A stretch of 38,762 nt of DNA from Actinomycetota bacterium (GCA_005885035.1 VAXZ01000115.1:1-38762); one strand, 5' to 3'. Shown: positions 25,943 to 35,404, counted from the first letter of the stretch. Numbers and translations are program-made. The notes: a model not told the origin generated them from the letters alone.

Positions 25943-27796
25943 TTAGGAGCGGGCGGACTTCCCGAGCATGTCGTCGAGCAGTGGCGGCCCACCGGCTTCG
26001 ATCAGCTCGAGCAGATGAGGGTTCTCCACGCCGACCGAGAGTACCCGGGCGGCTTCGGTCGCCGACTCGTCTCCCAAGTCTCGGCGGTAGAGGTATGCGC
26101 GCACGGATAGCTCCCGCATCCCCGACCTCCCTGAGATCGACGCGAGGTCGGTGACCCAACGAGCAGCCGTCGGGTGCTCGGCCGTGACGGCGACCGCACA
26201 AAGCGCGTCCATCACGTACGCGCGGAGCCACAGATGGGTGTCGCGTTGGCGGGCGCATCGCGTCAGTGCGTCGCCGATCGTCTTGACCGCGCCGGCGAGA
26301 TCACCTGAGGCGGCCTCGAGCAGCCCGAGCCCGCGGACGCCGTAGGCCTCCCAACAGGCGTCGTCCACCTGACAGCCGAGCGCGAAGGCGTGCTCGAACG
26401 CTTCCGTCGCGCGGCCGAGGTCACCGCCTCGGACCCAGACCTCGGCGAGGAGCGCCTCGGGGAATGCGGCGAACGTCGTCCACCGCTCTGCCGCGGTCAA
26501 CGCGATCGCGCGCTCCAGCGCCGCCTCGGCAGGCTCGAGCTCGTCCCGCAGGAGGTGCGTACGGCCGAGCATCGCCGTCGACCACGCCTCTTGCTTGGTC
26601 TGGTCAGTCTCGGCGGCGAGCTCGATCGATCGCCGCAACGCCTCCACCGCGAGGTCGTGCGCACCTGCGTCCGCGTATCGGGCTCCGCGCACGGCGTGGA
26701 TCTTGGACAGCTCGACCGGGTCGTCATCCGCAAGGTCCTCCGCCGTGCGGAACCAGGTTCCCGCGCGGACGTAGTCGCCGCGGAGGAGCTCGACGTAGCC
26801 GAGCTCTCGGTTCGCGGATGCGGCGACCGCGCGTTCGCCGCTCGCTTCTGCGGCCGTGATGCTCCGGTGGAGCGCGGCGGCTCCCTCCTCGTCCTTGCCC
26901 TTGGTCGCGTGGACCAGGGCGGCGCCGAGCGAGAGCAGGGCGGCGGCCTCGAGCGCTCGATCGCCGGACGCTCGGCTGCCGGCGACCGCGCTCCGGAGGC
27001 TGTCGACGCCCGCCTGGACCGCGCCGGCGCTCACGGCGGCCTCGCCGGACTCGAGGAGTGCCCGTAACGCCGCTAGCCTTCCGCCCGCGTCCGTGCGCGC
27101 GGCCGGGGCATCCATCCGCGCGGCCTCCGCGAGCTCGGGTCCGGGCTCGACCCCAAGCTCCCGCCGGAAGAGATCGATGGAGGCCGCGAGCTGGCGCTCC
27201 ACCGCGATCGTGTCGCCGCTGCCGGCGAAGGCGCGGATCAGAAGAGCGTGCGCGTCCTCGTCGAGGGGAGCCGCGGCCACCAGACGGGTGGCCAGGTCGA
27301 CCGCCGTCCGAGCGTTCCCCGACGCGAGCGCCCGCAACGCGCCTTCTCTGAGCACGGCCTCACCGAGCCCCGCGAGCCGGCGACGCTCGCCGAGGAGCCA
27401 TGCAGCGAACCCGGGGCTGGCCTCGATCTCGACGCCCTCGAGCAGCTCCCTGCCGAGACCGGGAAGTTCGACGGCCTCGAACGACGTCCCCGCCATCAGC
27501 ACCTGGACGTCAAGAAACGACCCCTCCGGGAGTCGAAGCCGCACGACGCTCCCGCTCCCGACCGTGTCCGGGCCGCCCAAGAGCCTTCGGAGTTCGGAGA
27601 GGTTCCAGCGCAGAGCGCCCGCGGGGTCCTCGGCGTCCGGGAACAGGAAGTCGATCAGCTGCTGCCTGGTCGGCGCCCGGTCGGAGAGCGCCAGATACGC
27701 GAGCAGCGCCCACGCCTTCCTGCCCTTGGGCGCCGCGTAGACCGTTCCGTCACGGACCACCACGGGTGCGCCGAGCAGGTAGGCGGCGACCGACAT
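25943..27796 (-). CDS. SARP/BTAD-type transcriptional regulator with C-terminal TPR-like array
   Basis: N-terminal winged-helix 'APKGRKAWALLAYLALSDRAPTRQQLIDFLFPDAEDPAGALRWNLSELRRLLG', BTAD 'LDEDAHALLIRAFAGSGDTIAVERQLAASIDLFRRELGVEPGPEL', helical repeats. Confidence 0.88.
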   Translation of the reverse strand: MSVAAYLLGAPVVVRDGTVYAAPKGRKAWALLAYLALSDRAPTRQQLIDFLFPDAEDPAGALRWNLSELRRLLGGPDTVGSGSVVRLRLPEGSFLDVQVLMAGTSFEAVELPGLGRELLEGVEIEASPGFAAWLLGERRRLAGLGEAVLREGALRALASGNARTAVDLATRLVAAAPLDEDAHALLIRAFAGSGDTIAVERQLAASIDLFRRELGVEPGPELAEAARMDAPAARTDAGGRLAALRALLESGEAAVSAGAVQAGVDSLRSAVAGSRASGDRALEAAALLSLGAALVHATKGKDEEGAAALHRSITAAEASGERAVAASANRELGYVELLRGDYVRAGTWFRTAEDLADDDPVELSKIHAVRGARYADAGAHDLAVEALRRSIELAAETDQTKQEAWSTAMLGRTHLLRDELEPAEAALERAIALTAAERWTTFAAFPEALLAEVWVRGGDLGRATEAFEHAFALGCQVDDACWEAYGVRGLGLLEAASGDLAGAVKTIGDALTRCARQRDTHLWLRAYVMDALCAVAVTAEHPTAARWVTDLASISGRSGMRELSVRAYLYRRDLGDESATEAARVLSVGVENPHLLELIEAGGPPLLDDMLGKSARS

Positions 27797-27808
27797 GCGG
27801 AAACCTTC

Positions 27809-27841
27809 TCACTCCCGCTCACACGGTGCGGGGCTAGCGTC
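27809..27841 (+). promoter_or_regulatory. Tandem heptamer direct repeat (CTCACTC...CTCACAC) upstream of a TAGCGT -10-like hexamer
   Basis: Heptamers at 27809-27815 and 27819-27825, -10 candidate at 27836-27841, in the 74-bp divergent intergenic region. Confidence 0.35.
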
Positions 27842-27870
27842 CGCCCAGCCGACCGAGGAGGACCGCCAAC

Positions 27871-29241
27871 ATGCCGACCACAACGCTCGACGAGCTCCGC
27901 ACGCAGGTGCGCGGCGATGTGATCGCAACCGACGACGAGGCGTACGAGGAGGCGCGGCACGTCTACAACGCGATGATCGACCGGAGGCCGGCGATGATCG
28001 TCCGGGCCGCGAACGTCGGCGACGTCATCGCTGCCGTGAACCTTGCACGCGAGAGCGGGCTCGACCTCGCCGTCCGCGGGGGAGGGCACAGCGTTCCGGG
28101 CTTCGGCACGTGTGACGGCGGCGTCGTGATCGACCTGTCCCGGATGCGCGGCATCCGGGTGGATCCCGCATCCGCGACGGCTCGCGCCGAGGGCGGGGCG
28201 ACGTGGGGGGACTTCAACGCCGCGACGTATCCGTTCGGATTGGCGACGACCGGAGGGATCATCTCGACGACGGGCGTCGCGGGCCTGACGCTCGGGGGAG
28301 GCATCGGCTACCTGGCACGTGGGTTCGGCCTCTCGTGCGACAACCTCATCTCGGCCGACGTCGTGACGGCCGACGGGCGGTTCCTGGTCGCCAGCGAGCG
28401 CGAGAACGACGATCTCTTCTGGGCGTTGCGAGGCGGGGGTGGGAACTTCGGCGTGGTGACCTCGCTCGAGTTCCAGTTGCATCCGGTGAAGGACATCTAC
28501 GGAGGGCCGATGTTCTTCGAGCTGAGCGAGGTGGAGAACGTCCTGCGCTTCTTCCGCGAGCACATCGCCGACGCGCCCGAGCAGCTCGGCGCGTTCCCCG
28601 CCTTCCAGATCGCGCCGCCGCTCCCCTTCATCCCGGAGGACCGCCACGGCGACACCTTCATCGCGATGGTCGCGTGTTGGGCGGGTCCGCTCGAGGAGGG
28701 CGAAAGGGCGCTGAAGCCCTTCCACGACGTGGCTCCCGTCGTCGCGGAGTTCGTCGGGCCCATGCCGTACCCGGCCCTGAACAGCGCGTTCGATGGTCTG
28801 GTGCCTCCTGGTCTCCAGCACTACTGGAAGGCGAACTTCGTCGAGCAGCTGACGGACGAGGCGATCGCCGCGCACGCGGTGCACGGACCGGAGGTGCCGG
28901 CAGTGAACTCGACCGTGCACATCTATCCGATCAACGGAGCCGCGCACCGCGTGGCGCCCGACGCGACGGCGTTCGCCTACCGGAACGCGAACTTCGCCAC
29001 CGTCATCGCTGGCATGTGGCCCGACGCGAGCCAGAACGAGGCCAACATCGCCTGGGTCCGCAACTACTACGAGGCCACGGCGCCCCACTCGGAGGCGGGC
29101 GGCTACATCAACTTCATGAGCGGCGACGACCAGGACCGGATCAAGGCCAACTACAGGGGGAACTACGACCGGTTGGTGGACGTCAAGCGCCGCTACGACC
29201 CGGGCAACCTGTTCCACCTGAACCAGAACATCAAGCCCTGA
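27871..29241 (+). CDS. FAD-binding oxidoreductase, berberine-bridge/6-hydroxynicotine-oxidase-like
   Basis: 456 aa; 'RGGGHSVPGFGTCDGGVVIDLSRM', 'GGGIGYLARGFGLSCDNL', 'YDPGNLFHLNQNI'. Confidence 0.93.
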   Translation: MPTTTLDELRTQVRGDVIATDDEAYEEARHVYNAMIDRRPAMIVRAANVGDVIAAVNLARESGLDLAVRGGGHSVPGFGTCDGGVVIDLSRMRGIRVDPASATARAEGGATWGDFNAATYPFGLATTGGIISTTGVAGLTLGGGIGYLARGFGLSCDNLISADVVTADGRFLVASERENDDLFWALRGGGGNFGVVTSLEFQLHPVKDIYGGPMFFELSEVENVLRFFREHIADAPEQLGAFPAFQIAPPLPFIPEDRHGDTFIAMVACWAGPLEEGERALKPFHDVAPVVAEFVGPMPYPALNSAFDGLVPPGLQHYWKANFVEQLTDEAIAAHAVHGPEVPAVNSTVHIYPINGAAHRVAPDATAFAYRNANFATVIAGMWPDASQNEANIAWVRNYYEATAPHSEAGGYINFMSGDDQDRIKANYRGNYDRLVDVKRRYDPGNLFHLNQNIKP

Positions 29242-29373
29242 ACCGGCATCCGCCCGAACGCCCCGAGCGCCCGACGCGATCCCTCCCGCCCGCGGGGGTC
29301 CCCCGTTCGCCCTGTTGAGGGGGCACCGACCGCCACCGATACGCACCACAGGAAGCGAGAGGAGCCCCCCGAA

Positions 29374-30264
29374 GTGCGGTTCGATCGCGACAAGGTTCCG
29401 GACGGCGACCGGCTGCGCCGAGAAGCGCGCGTGGCCGGGCTCCGCGAGTTCCGCACGCCGTCGCTCGAGGCGGTCGAACGTCGCCGCAAGCAGCTCTGGC
29501 TCGTGACGACGATCGTGATCGCTTCGGTCGCGGCCGGCGTCATGGTCGTGACGCGGCCGGCCGGTTCGTCGCCCCAGATGCTCTCGGAGCCCCTGCTCCG
29601 TCTGTCGGTGATCGTGCTCGCCGCCGCGTGTTGCGCGTACGCGATCGAGAAGGAGGTCCATCTCGGGCGCGCCACTCGGATGCTGACGGATGAGCGCGTC
29701 CTGACCGCGGCGCTCACGAACCGGCTGCATGAGGTCTCCCTGCTGCTCGATGCCGGGCGCGCCATGAACCAGCTCCTCGAGCTGCCCGAGCTGTTGGAGA
29801 CCGTCCTTCGCAGCGCGTGCGAGCTGCTCGATGCGAACGGCGGCTCGATGATGCTGGTGGAGGCCGACGAGCTCGTGACGCTCTGCGTGCGGGGCCGCGA
29901 AGAGGCGGTCGGCGCTCGGCTGCGGCTCGGCGAAGGTGTGGCCGGCCATGTGGCGCTCCGTCGCGAGCCAGTGCTGATCGAAGGCCACGTCGATCCGAAG
30001 GAGTTCCCCGGGCTCGCCGACCGGGAGCCGTACGTCGAGAGCGCGATGTCGCTGCCGCTCGTGCACCGCGACGAGGTGGTCGGCGTCCTCAACGTCAACG
30101 CGGCCGCGGACTACGCCTTCACCGAATACGACCTGCGCGCGGTCGCCGTGTTCGCCGAACAGGCGGCCGCCGCGATCGCCAACGCCCGCCTCTACGAAGC
30201 GGAGCGTGCCCACGTCGCGGAGCTGATCGAGCTGCGCCACCGGCAGCTGGGAGAGGCCGGATGA
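29374..30264 (+). CDS. Two-TM membrane protein with GAF domain, no kinase domain
   Basis: GTG start (VRFDRDKVPDG); two hydrophobic segments then GAF 'ACELLDANGGSMMLVEADELVTLCVRG...VAGHVALRREPVLIEG...AMSLPLVHRDEVVGVLNVNA'. Confidence 0.85.
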   Translation: MRFDRDKVPDGDRLRREARVAGLREFRTPSLEAVERRRKQLWLVTTIVIASVAAGVMVVTRPAGSSPQMLSEPLLRLSVIVLAAACCAYAIEKEVHLGRATRMLTDERVLTAALTNRLHEVSLLLDAGRAMNQLLELPELLETVLRSACELLDANGGSMMLVEADELVTLCVRGREEAVGARLRLGEGVAGHVALRREPVLIEGHVDPKEFPGLADREPYVESAMSLPLVHRDEVVGVLNVNAAADYAFTEYDLRAVAVFAEQAAAAIANARLYEAERAHVAELIELRHRQLGEAG

Positions 30265-30698
30265 TGGCGCCGACGCTGAAGCCGCGCGTGCTGATCGTGG
30301 AAGACGACCCGGATCTCCTGGTCGTCCTTCGTGTGAACCTGACGGCGATGGGCGTCGAGCCGATCCTGGCGGGCGACGGGCGGACCGCGATCTCACGGAT
30401 CCAGTCCGAGCGCCCCGACGCCGTGATCCTCGACGTGATGCTTCCGGGGATCGACGGCTGGTCGGTGCTCGAAGACCTCCACGCGATGGGAGATCCGGTG
30501 CCGATCGTAGTGTGCTCCGCGAAGAAGGACGCCCAGGACATGGAGCGTGCGCGACAGCTGGGCGCGACGGGCTACATCGTGAAACCGTTCGACATCGACC
30601 GGTTGATCGACGCGGTGCTGGAGGCGACCGGACGGAGCCGCACGGTGGAACCCGGACGCGCGACCGAGCTCGGCATCGAACGGCCCGAGCTCGCCTGA
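30261..30698 (+). CDS. Single-domain (CheY-like) response regulator
   Basis: 'VLIVEDDPDLLVVL', 'AVILDVMLPGIDGW', 'VVCSAK', 'GYIVKPFD'; ATGA overlap with the GAF gene. Confidence 0.93.
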   Translation: MMAPTLKPRVLIVEDDPDLLVVLRVNLTAMGVEPILAGDGRTAISRIQSERPDAVILDVMLPGIDGWSVLEDLHAMGDPVPIVVCSAKKDAQDMERARQLGATGYIVKPFDIDRLIDAVLEATGRSRTVEPGRATELGIERPELA

Positions 30699-30710
30699 CC
30701 GGCGTGCCGC

Positions 30711-30734
30711 GGCTCCCCCGTATCCTGGGGAGCC
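30711..30734 (+). other. Inverted repeat abutting the hemE start codon
   Basis: GGCTCCCC-CGTATCCT-GGGGAGCC perfect 8-bp stem; 3' arm contains the only G-rich SD-like sequence before GTG at 30736. Confidence 0.5.
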
Positions 30735-30735
30735 C

Positions 30736-31773
30736 GTGGCCCTTTCCGCCGAACGATTGCTCTGCGCACTGCGTCGAGAACCTGTCGACCGCACGCCGAT
30801 CTGGTTCATGCGCCAGGCCGGCCGCTACCTCCCCGAGTACCGCGACCTCCGGGGTGATCGCGACATCCTCGAGACGATCCGGATCCCAGACGAGGCCGTC
30901 GAGATCACGCTGCAGCCCCTCCGGCGGATGCCGCTCGACGCTGCGATCCTGTTCAGCGACATCGTGGTGCCGCTCGTCGCGATCGGGATCGCCTTTCGGA
31001 TCGAGGCCGGTCTCGGACCGGTGTTGGACGAGCCGTTCCGATCCCGGGCCGACATCGCGAGGCTCCGTGCGCTGGAGCCCGAGGCCGACGAGCCGTACAC
31101 GCTCGAGGCCGTCCGCGCCCTCGCGGGGGAGCTCCACGTGCCGTTGGTCGGCTTCGCGGGGGCGCCCTTCACCCTCGCGAGCTATCTGGTCGAAGGGGGC
31201 CCGAGCCGGGATCACGCCCGGACGAAGGCGCTGATGTTCGCCGATCCGCCCACGTGGGACGCCCTGATGGGGGCGCTCGTCGACGTGATCGTGCCCCATC
31301 TCCGGGCGCAGGTGGGGGCGGGCGCGAGCGCCCTGCAGGTCTTCGATCCGTGGGTCGGGGCGCTCGCGCCCGCTCCCTACCGCTCCGGCGTCCTGCCGTA
31401 CATGCGCCGATTGTTCGACGAGATCGCCGATCTTCCGGTCCAGGTGATCCATTTCGGTGTGGGAACGTCCGAGCTGCTCGAGCTGATGCGCGATGCCGGC
31501 GGCGACGCGATCGGGATCGATCACCGGATACCGCTGGACCGCGCCTGGGAGCGGCTCGGGCCCTCGATCGCGATCCAAGGCAACCTCGATCCCGCGGTGC
31601 TGTTGGCGCCGTGGGACGTGGTGGAACGCGAGGCGATCGACGTCCTCGAACGCGCCGGTGGTCGCCCGGGCCACGTCTTCAACCTCGGACACGGGGTCCT
31701 GCCGGACACGCCGGTCGAGTCGCTGCAGCGGCTGGTCGACCTCGTGCACGCGCGGACCGAACACGATGGGTGA
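30736..31773 (+). CDS. hemE: Uroporphyrinogen decarboxylase
   Basis: 345 aa; 'TPIWFMRQAGRYLPEYR', 'GFAGAPFTLASYLVEGG', 'FNLGHGVLPDTPVE'. Confidence 0.96.
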   Translation: MALSAERLLCALRREPVDRTPIWFMRQAGRYLPEYRDLRGDRDILETIRIPDEAVEITLQPLRRMPLDAAILFSDIVVPLVAIGIAFRIEAGLGPVLDEPFRSRADIARLRALEPEADEPYTLEAVRALAGELHVPLVGFAGAPFTLASYLVEGGPSRDHARTKALMFADPPTWDALMGALVDVIVPHLRAQVGAGASALQVFDPWVGALAPAPYRSGVLPYMRRLFDEIADLPVQVIHFGVGTSELLELMRDAGGDAIGIDHRIPLDRAWERLGPSIAIQGNLDPAVLLAPWDVVEREAIDVLERAGGRPGHVFNLGHGVLPDTPVESLQRLVDLVHARTEHDG

Positions 31774-33160
31774 CGCGCCGACCCGCGTCGCCGTCGTCGG
31801 CGCCGGCGTCACCGGTCTGACGGTCGTCTTCCGGCTGCAGGTGGCGGACCCGTCGATCGATGTCGTCGTGCTGGAGGCGTCGCAGCGTCCCGGCGGGACG
31901 CTGCGAACGGTGGAGGTGGCCGGCATCCCGTTGGATGCCGGCCCCGATTCGTTCCTCGGGCGGAAGCCCTGGGCGACGGAGCTCTGCCACGAGCTCGGGC
32001 TCGAGACGACGAGACCGGCCGCGACCGGCACGTGGCTGTGGACGCATACCGGGCTCGTTCCCTATCCGGTGGGCACGGCGTTCGGGATCCCGGGCGACCT
32101 CGGCGACCTCTTCCACTGGAGTGGCCTCTCCGGTCGCGGCCGTCGTCGCGCGCTCCGCGACCTGGTGATCCGGAAGCGACGCGAGGACGGGGACGAGACG
32201 CTCGGCGGGCTCCTTCGCCGACGGCTCGGGGATGAGGCCACCGACAGGGCGCTGGCTCCGATCCTCTCGGGGTTGTTCGGCGGCGACGTCGACACGCTGT
32301 CGGCCGACGCGACGTTCCCAGAGCTCCACCGGTGGGAACGGGCGCAGGGCTCGCTGATCCGGGGGGCGCAGGCCGCCCTTCGCGACGCGAAGGGCGGCGG
32401 GCCTCGGCCTCCCATGTTCGTGCGGCCCCGGGACGGGGCCGCACGACTCACCGACGAGCTCGCCGGACGAGCGGATGATCGCCTGCGCCTCGGCTCGCGC
32501 GTGGAAGCGATCGCGCGCGAGGACGACCGCTGGGTCCTCCGCACCGCATCCGGTTCCGTCCATGCGGATGCGGTCGTGTTGGCGGTCGGTCCCGCAACGA
32601 CGCGGCGGTTGCTCGAGCCGGTCGCTCGCGACGTGTCCGCCGATCTGGCCGAGATCCCCGTCGTGTCCGTCGGCGTCGTGCTGCTCGTCTACCGGGAGGG
32701 GAGCGCCGAGCAGCTCCCCGGCGGCACCGGCTTCGTCGTCCCGCGTGGCGAAGCCCCGATGGCCGCGTGCGGGCTCGTCTCGGAGACGTGGCCGGAACCG
32801 GCGTTCGGATCGCGTGCCGTCGTTCGATGCACGGTCGGCGGTGCCGGTGAGGAGGACATGCTCGATGCGGACGATGCTGACATCGTCCGCGCGTGCACCA
32901 GCCACCTCGCCGCCCTCCTCCCGTTACCGCAGGAGGCCGACGCCGCCGTCGTGGTCCGCTGGCCCGGCGCGGTGCCGCGCTACCTCCTCGGACACCTCGA
33001 GCGGGTCGCTCGCATCCGCGAACATCTGCCGCCGGGTATCTTCGTGACCGGACAGGCCTACGACGGGATCGACGTCGCCGGATGCGTCCGCGGCGCCACC
33101 GAGGCCGCCGAGGCCGCCCGGCACTTCGTCGATGCGACGCGCAAGGAGCGGACGGCATGA
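31766..33160 (+). CDS. hemG: Protoporphyrinogen/coproporphyrinogen oxidase (HemY/CgoX)
   Basis: 'VAVVGAGVTGLTVVFRL', 'LEASQRPGGTLRTVEVAGIPLDAGPDSFL', C-terminal 'GIFVTGQAYDGIDVAGCVRGATEAA'. Confidence 0.93.
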   Translation: MGDAPTRVAVVGAGVTGLTVVFRLQVADPSIDVVVLEASQRPGGTLRTVEVAGIPLDAGPDSFLGRKPWATELCHELGLETTRPAATGTWLWTHTGLVPYPVGTAFGIPGDLGDLFHWSGLSGRGRRRALRDLVIRKRREDGDETLGGLLRRRLGDEATDRALAPILSGLFGGDVDTLSADATFPELHRWERAQGSLIRGAQAALRDAKGGGPRPPMFVRPRDGAARLTDELAGRADDRLRLGSRVEAIAREDDRWVLRTASGSVHADAVVLAVGPATTRRLLEPVARDVSADLAEIPVVSVGVVLLVYREGSAEQLPGGTGFVVPRGEAPMAACGLVSETWPEPAFGSRAVVRCTVGGAGEEDMLDADDADIVRACTSHLAALLPLPQEADAAVVVRWPGAVPRYLLGHLERVARIREHLPPGIFVTGQAYDGIDVAGCVRGATEAAEAARHFVDATRKERTA

Positions 33161-33834
33161 CCGAGACGATCTACACGCTCTATCCGGTCTTCGCTGCGAC
33201 ACGGGAGCTGCGGGATCGGTTCGCCGACGAGAAGGACCGCGCCCGCGCGGTGAGCGAGCTCGAGGAGCTCTTCAAGCGTTGGGGGGACGACGTCCGGGTG
33301 CGTGGCACCTATTCGACCGTGGGGTTCCGATCCGACGCCAACCTGATGCTCTGGCTGTCGGCCGGCTCCGCCGAGGAGCTTCAGCGTGCCGTCGTCGAGT
33401 TCCGCCGGACCGAGCTGGGTGACGGGTTGACGCTCGCGTGGACGTTCATGGGGGTCGTCAAGCCTGCCGAGTTCGCCCCCGATCACCGACCCGCGTTCGT
33501 CAAGGGGGATCCTCCGCAGACGTACCTGTGCGTGTACCCCTTCGTACGCACGCCTGAGTGGTACCTCCTTCCGAAGGAGGAGCGGGCCGCCCTGCTCCGG
33601 GACCACGGGGCGGCGGGCCGCGAGTTCCCCGAGGTGCTCGGGAACACGACGAACGCCTTCGGGCTGGGCGACTGGGAGTGGATCTTGGCCTTCGAGTCCC
33701 CCACGCTCGACTCGATCGTGGAGGTGATCCGCCGGCTGCGGGAGACGGAAGCTCGGCGTTACGTGAAGGTGGAGGTCCCCTTCATCACCGGGATCCGCAA
33801 GTCCGTCGCGGACGTCATCGACGACCTGGTCTGA
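33157..33834 (+). CDS. hemQ: Coproheme decarboxylase, chlorite-dismutase-like family
   Basis: 'VRGTYSTVGFRSDANLMLWL', 'EWYLLPKEERAALLRDHGAAGREFPEVLGNTTNAFGLGDWEWILAFE', 'EARRYVKVEVPFITG'. Confidence 0.93.
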   Translation: MTETIYTLYPVFAATRELRDRFADEKDRARAVSELEELFKRWGDDVRVRGTYSTVGFRSDANLMLWLSAGSAEELQRAVVEFRRTELGDGLTLAWTFMGVVKPAEFAPDHRPAFVKGDPPQTYLCVYPFVRTPEWYLLPKEERAALLRDHGAAGREFPEVLGNTTNAFGLGDWEWILAFESPTLDSIVEVIRRLRETEARRYVKVEVPFITGIRKSVADVIDDLV

Positions 33835-33838
33835 GCGC

Positions 33839-34636
33839 TTAGCGCAGCAGCGAGGCGGTGTGATCGGGCACGTACCTGTACAGGTCCTTCGGAGGGCGGA
33901 GGTAGCCGTCGTCGGACTGCCGCGGCGGCAGCTCGATCTTGGGTTCCGGTTTCGGCTCCCACGGGATCCGTGAGAGGAGATGCGCGATGCAGTTGAGTCG
34001 CGCGCGCTTCTTGTCGTCGGCTTCCACGACGAACCATGGCGCCTCGGGGATGTCGGTGTGGACGAACATCTCGTCCTTCGCGCGTGAGTAGTCGACCCAC
34101 CGCGAGCGCGCGTAGAGATCGGTGTCGGAGAGCTTCCACCTCCGCACCGGATCGTCCACGCGCTTGCGGAACCGGCGCTCCTGCTCTTCGTCCGACACGG
34201 AGAACCAGTACTTGATCAGGACGATGCCGTCCTCCACGAGGAGCCGCTCGAAGATCGGGCATTGCCGGAGGAACCGCTGGTACTGCTGCGGGGTGCAGAA
34301 CCCGAGCACGTGCTCGATGCCGGCGCGGTTGTACCAGGACCGGTCGAAGAGGACGGTCTCGCCGCCGGTGGGCAGGTTGGCGATGTAGCGCTGGAAGTAC
34401 CACTCGCCCTGCTCGCGTTCGGTCGGCTTCGGTAGCGCAACGTGCTTCGTGATCCGGGGGTTCAGGTGCTCCGTGATCCTCTTGATCACGCCTCCCTTGC
34501 CGGCGGCGTCCCTTCCCTCGAACACGACGGCGACCCGCGCCTTCGTGTCGTAGATCCACTCCTCCATCTTCACGAGCTCTTCTTGGAGTCGTGCCAGCTC
34601 GCGTTCGTAGATCTTGTTCGGGATCTTCTCGACCAT
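33839..34636 (-). CDS. ppk2: Polyphosphate kinase 2 family protein
   Basis: Walker A 'FEGRDAAGKGGVIKRI', 'LFDRSWYNRAGIEHVLGFC', 'RRWKLSDTDLYARSRWVDYSRAKDEMF'. Confidence 0.95.
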   Translation of the reverse strand: MVEKIPNKIYERELARLQEELVKMEEWIYDTKARVAVVFEGRDAAGKGGVIKRITEHLNPRITKHVALPKPTEREQGEWYFQRYIANLPTGGETVLFDRSWYNRAGIEHVLGFCTPQQYQRFLRQCPIFERLLVEDGIVLIKYWFSVSDEEQERRFRKRVDDPVRRWKLSDTDLYARSRWVDYSRAKDEMFVHTDIPEAPWFVVEADDKKRARLNCIAHLLSRIPWEPKPEPKIELPPRQSDDGYLRPPKDLYRYVPDHTASLLR

Positions 34637-34647
34637 GGCAAGCGAGT

Positions 34648-35346
34648 CTACGCGTGAGAAGGGGGACGCTCTTCTCGGCCTTCGCTAGCCGATCCGAGCA
34701 GTGCCGCGAGATCCGTGATCACACGGTGACCGTTCGTCGATGGGGCGAACCCCTCCGGCGGATGCGCGTCGGGTCGGATGATCAAGCGCGTGTCGATCCC
34801 CAGCGCACGGGCGCCGTCGCAGTAGTCGGCCTGGTCGTCGACGAAGATCGCGTCCGCGGCCTGGCTCCCGACCGCATCGAGCGCGGCCCGATAGATCGCG
34901 GGCTGCGGCTTGCGGGCCCCCACCTCGAACGACAGGATCAGCGCGTCGAACTCCCGCTCCAGGTCGAGCCGGGCGACGACCGGTCGCGTGTTGTTCGAGC
35001 AGTTGCTCACGAGCACCGTTCGCACCCCCTCCGCTCGGAGCGCCCGAACGGTCGGGATCGAGTCCTCGAACAGACGGATACCGGTCGTCATGAACTCGCG
35101 CTCGATCCGGACCAGCTCCCGGATCTGTTCCGCATCGTGGGTGAGGCCGGCGGCCTCCAGCACGGCTCGCGTGTCCTCCTCTTCCGTCGCGAACGCCCCG
35201 ACGCTCCGGTCCGGCCGCGTCTGGTCGAACGCGCGCCCGAGCGTCGTCGGATCCATGTCCACGTGGCTGGCCAGCAGATCCCGCCACAGGTGCCAATCGC
35301 TCGCGACGAGCGTGTCGTAGAGATCGATCAGGACGGCGCGGGGCAT
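34648..35346 (-). CDS. HAD-superfamily hydrolase
   Basis: 'AVLIDLYDTLVAS', 'VLVSNCSNNTRPV', 'GARKPQPAIYRAAL', 'IFVDDQADYCDGARALGI'. Confidence 0.88.
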   Translation of the reverse strand: MPRAVLIDLYDTLVASDWHLWRDLLASHVDMDPTTLGRAFDQTRPDRSVGAFATEEEDTRAVLEAAGLTHDAEQIRELVRIEREFMTTGIRLFEDSIPTVRALRAEGVRTVLVSNCSNNTRPVVARLDLEREFDALILSFEVGARKPQPAIYRAALDAVGSQAADAIFVDDQADYCDGARALGIDTRLIIRPDAHPPEGFAPSTNGHRVITDLAALLGSASEGREERPPSHA

Positions 35347-35404
35347 GCAGCAAGGATAGGGGCGTCCGCGGGGCCCCCGTTCCGCCCTTCGTAGACTCGG
35401 CCCG

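Noticed and set aside
27655-32031. Giant 1458-aa minus-strand ORF
   Set aside because: Antisense to the FAD oxidoreductase, GAF protein, response regulator and hemE; composition (His/Arg/Gly/Pro-rich) is typical of a shadow frame in high-GC DNA with no recognisable domain.
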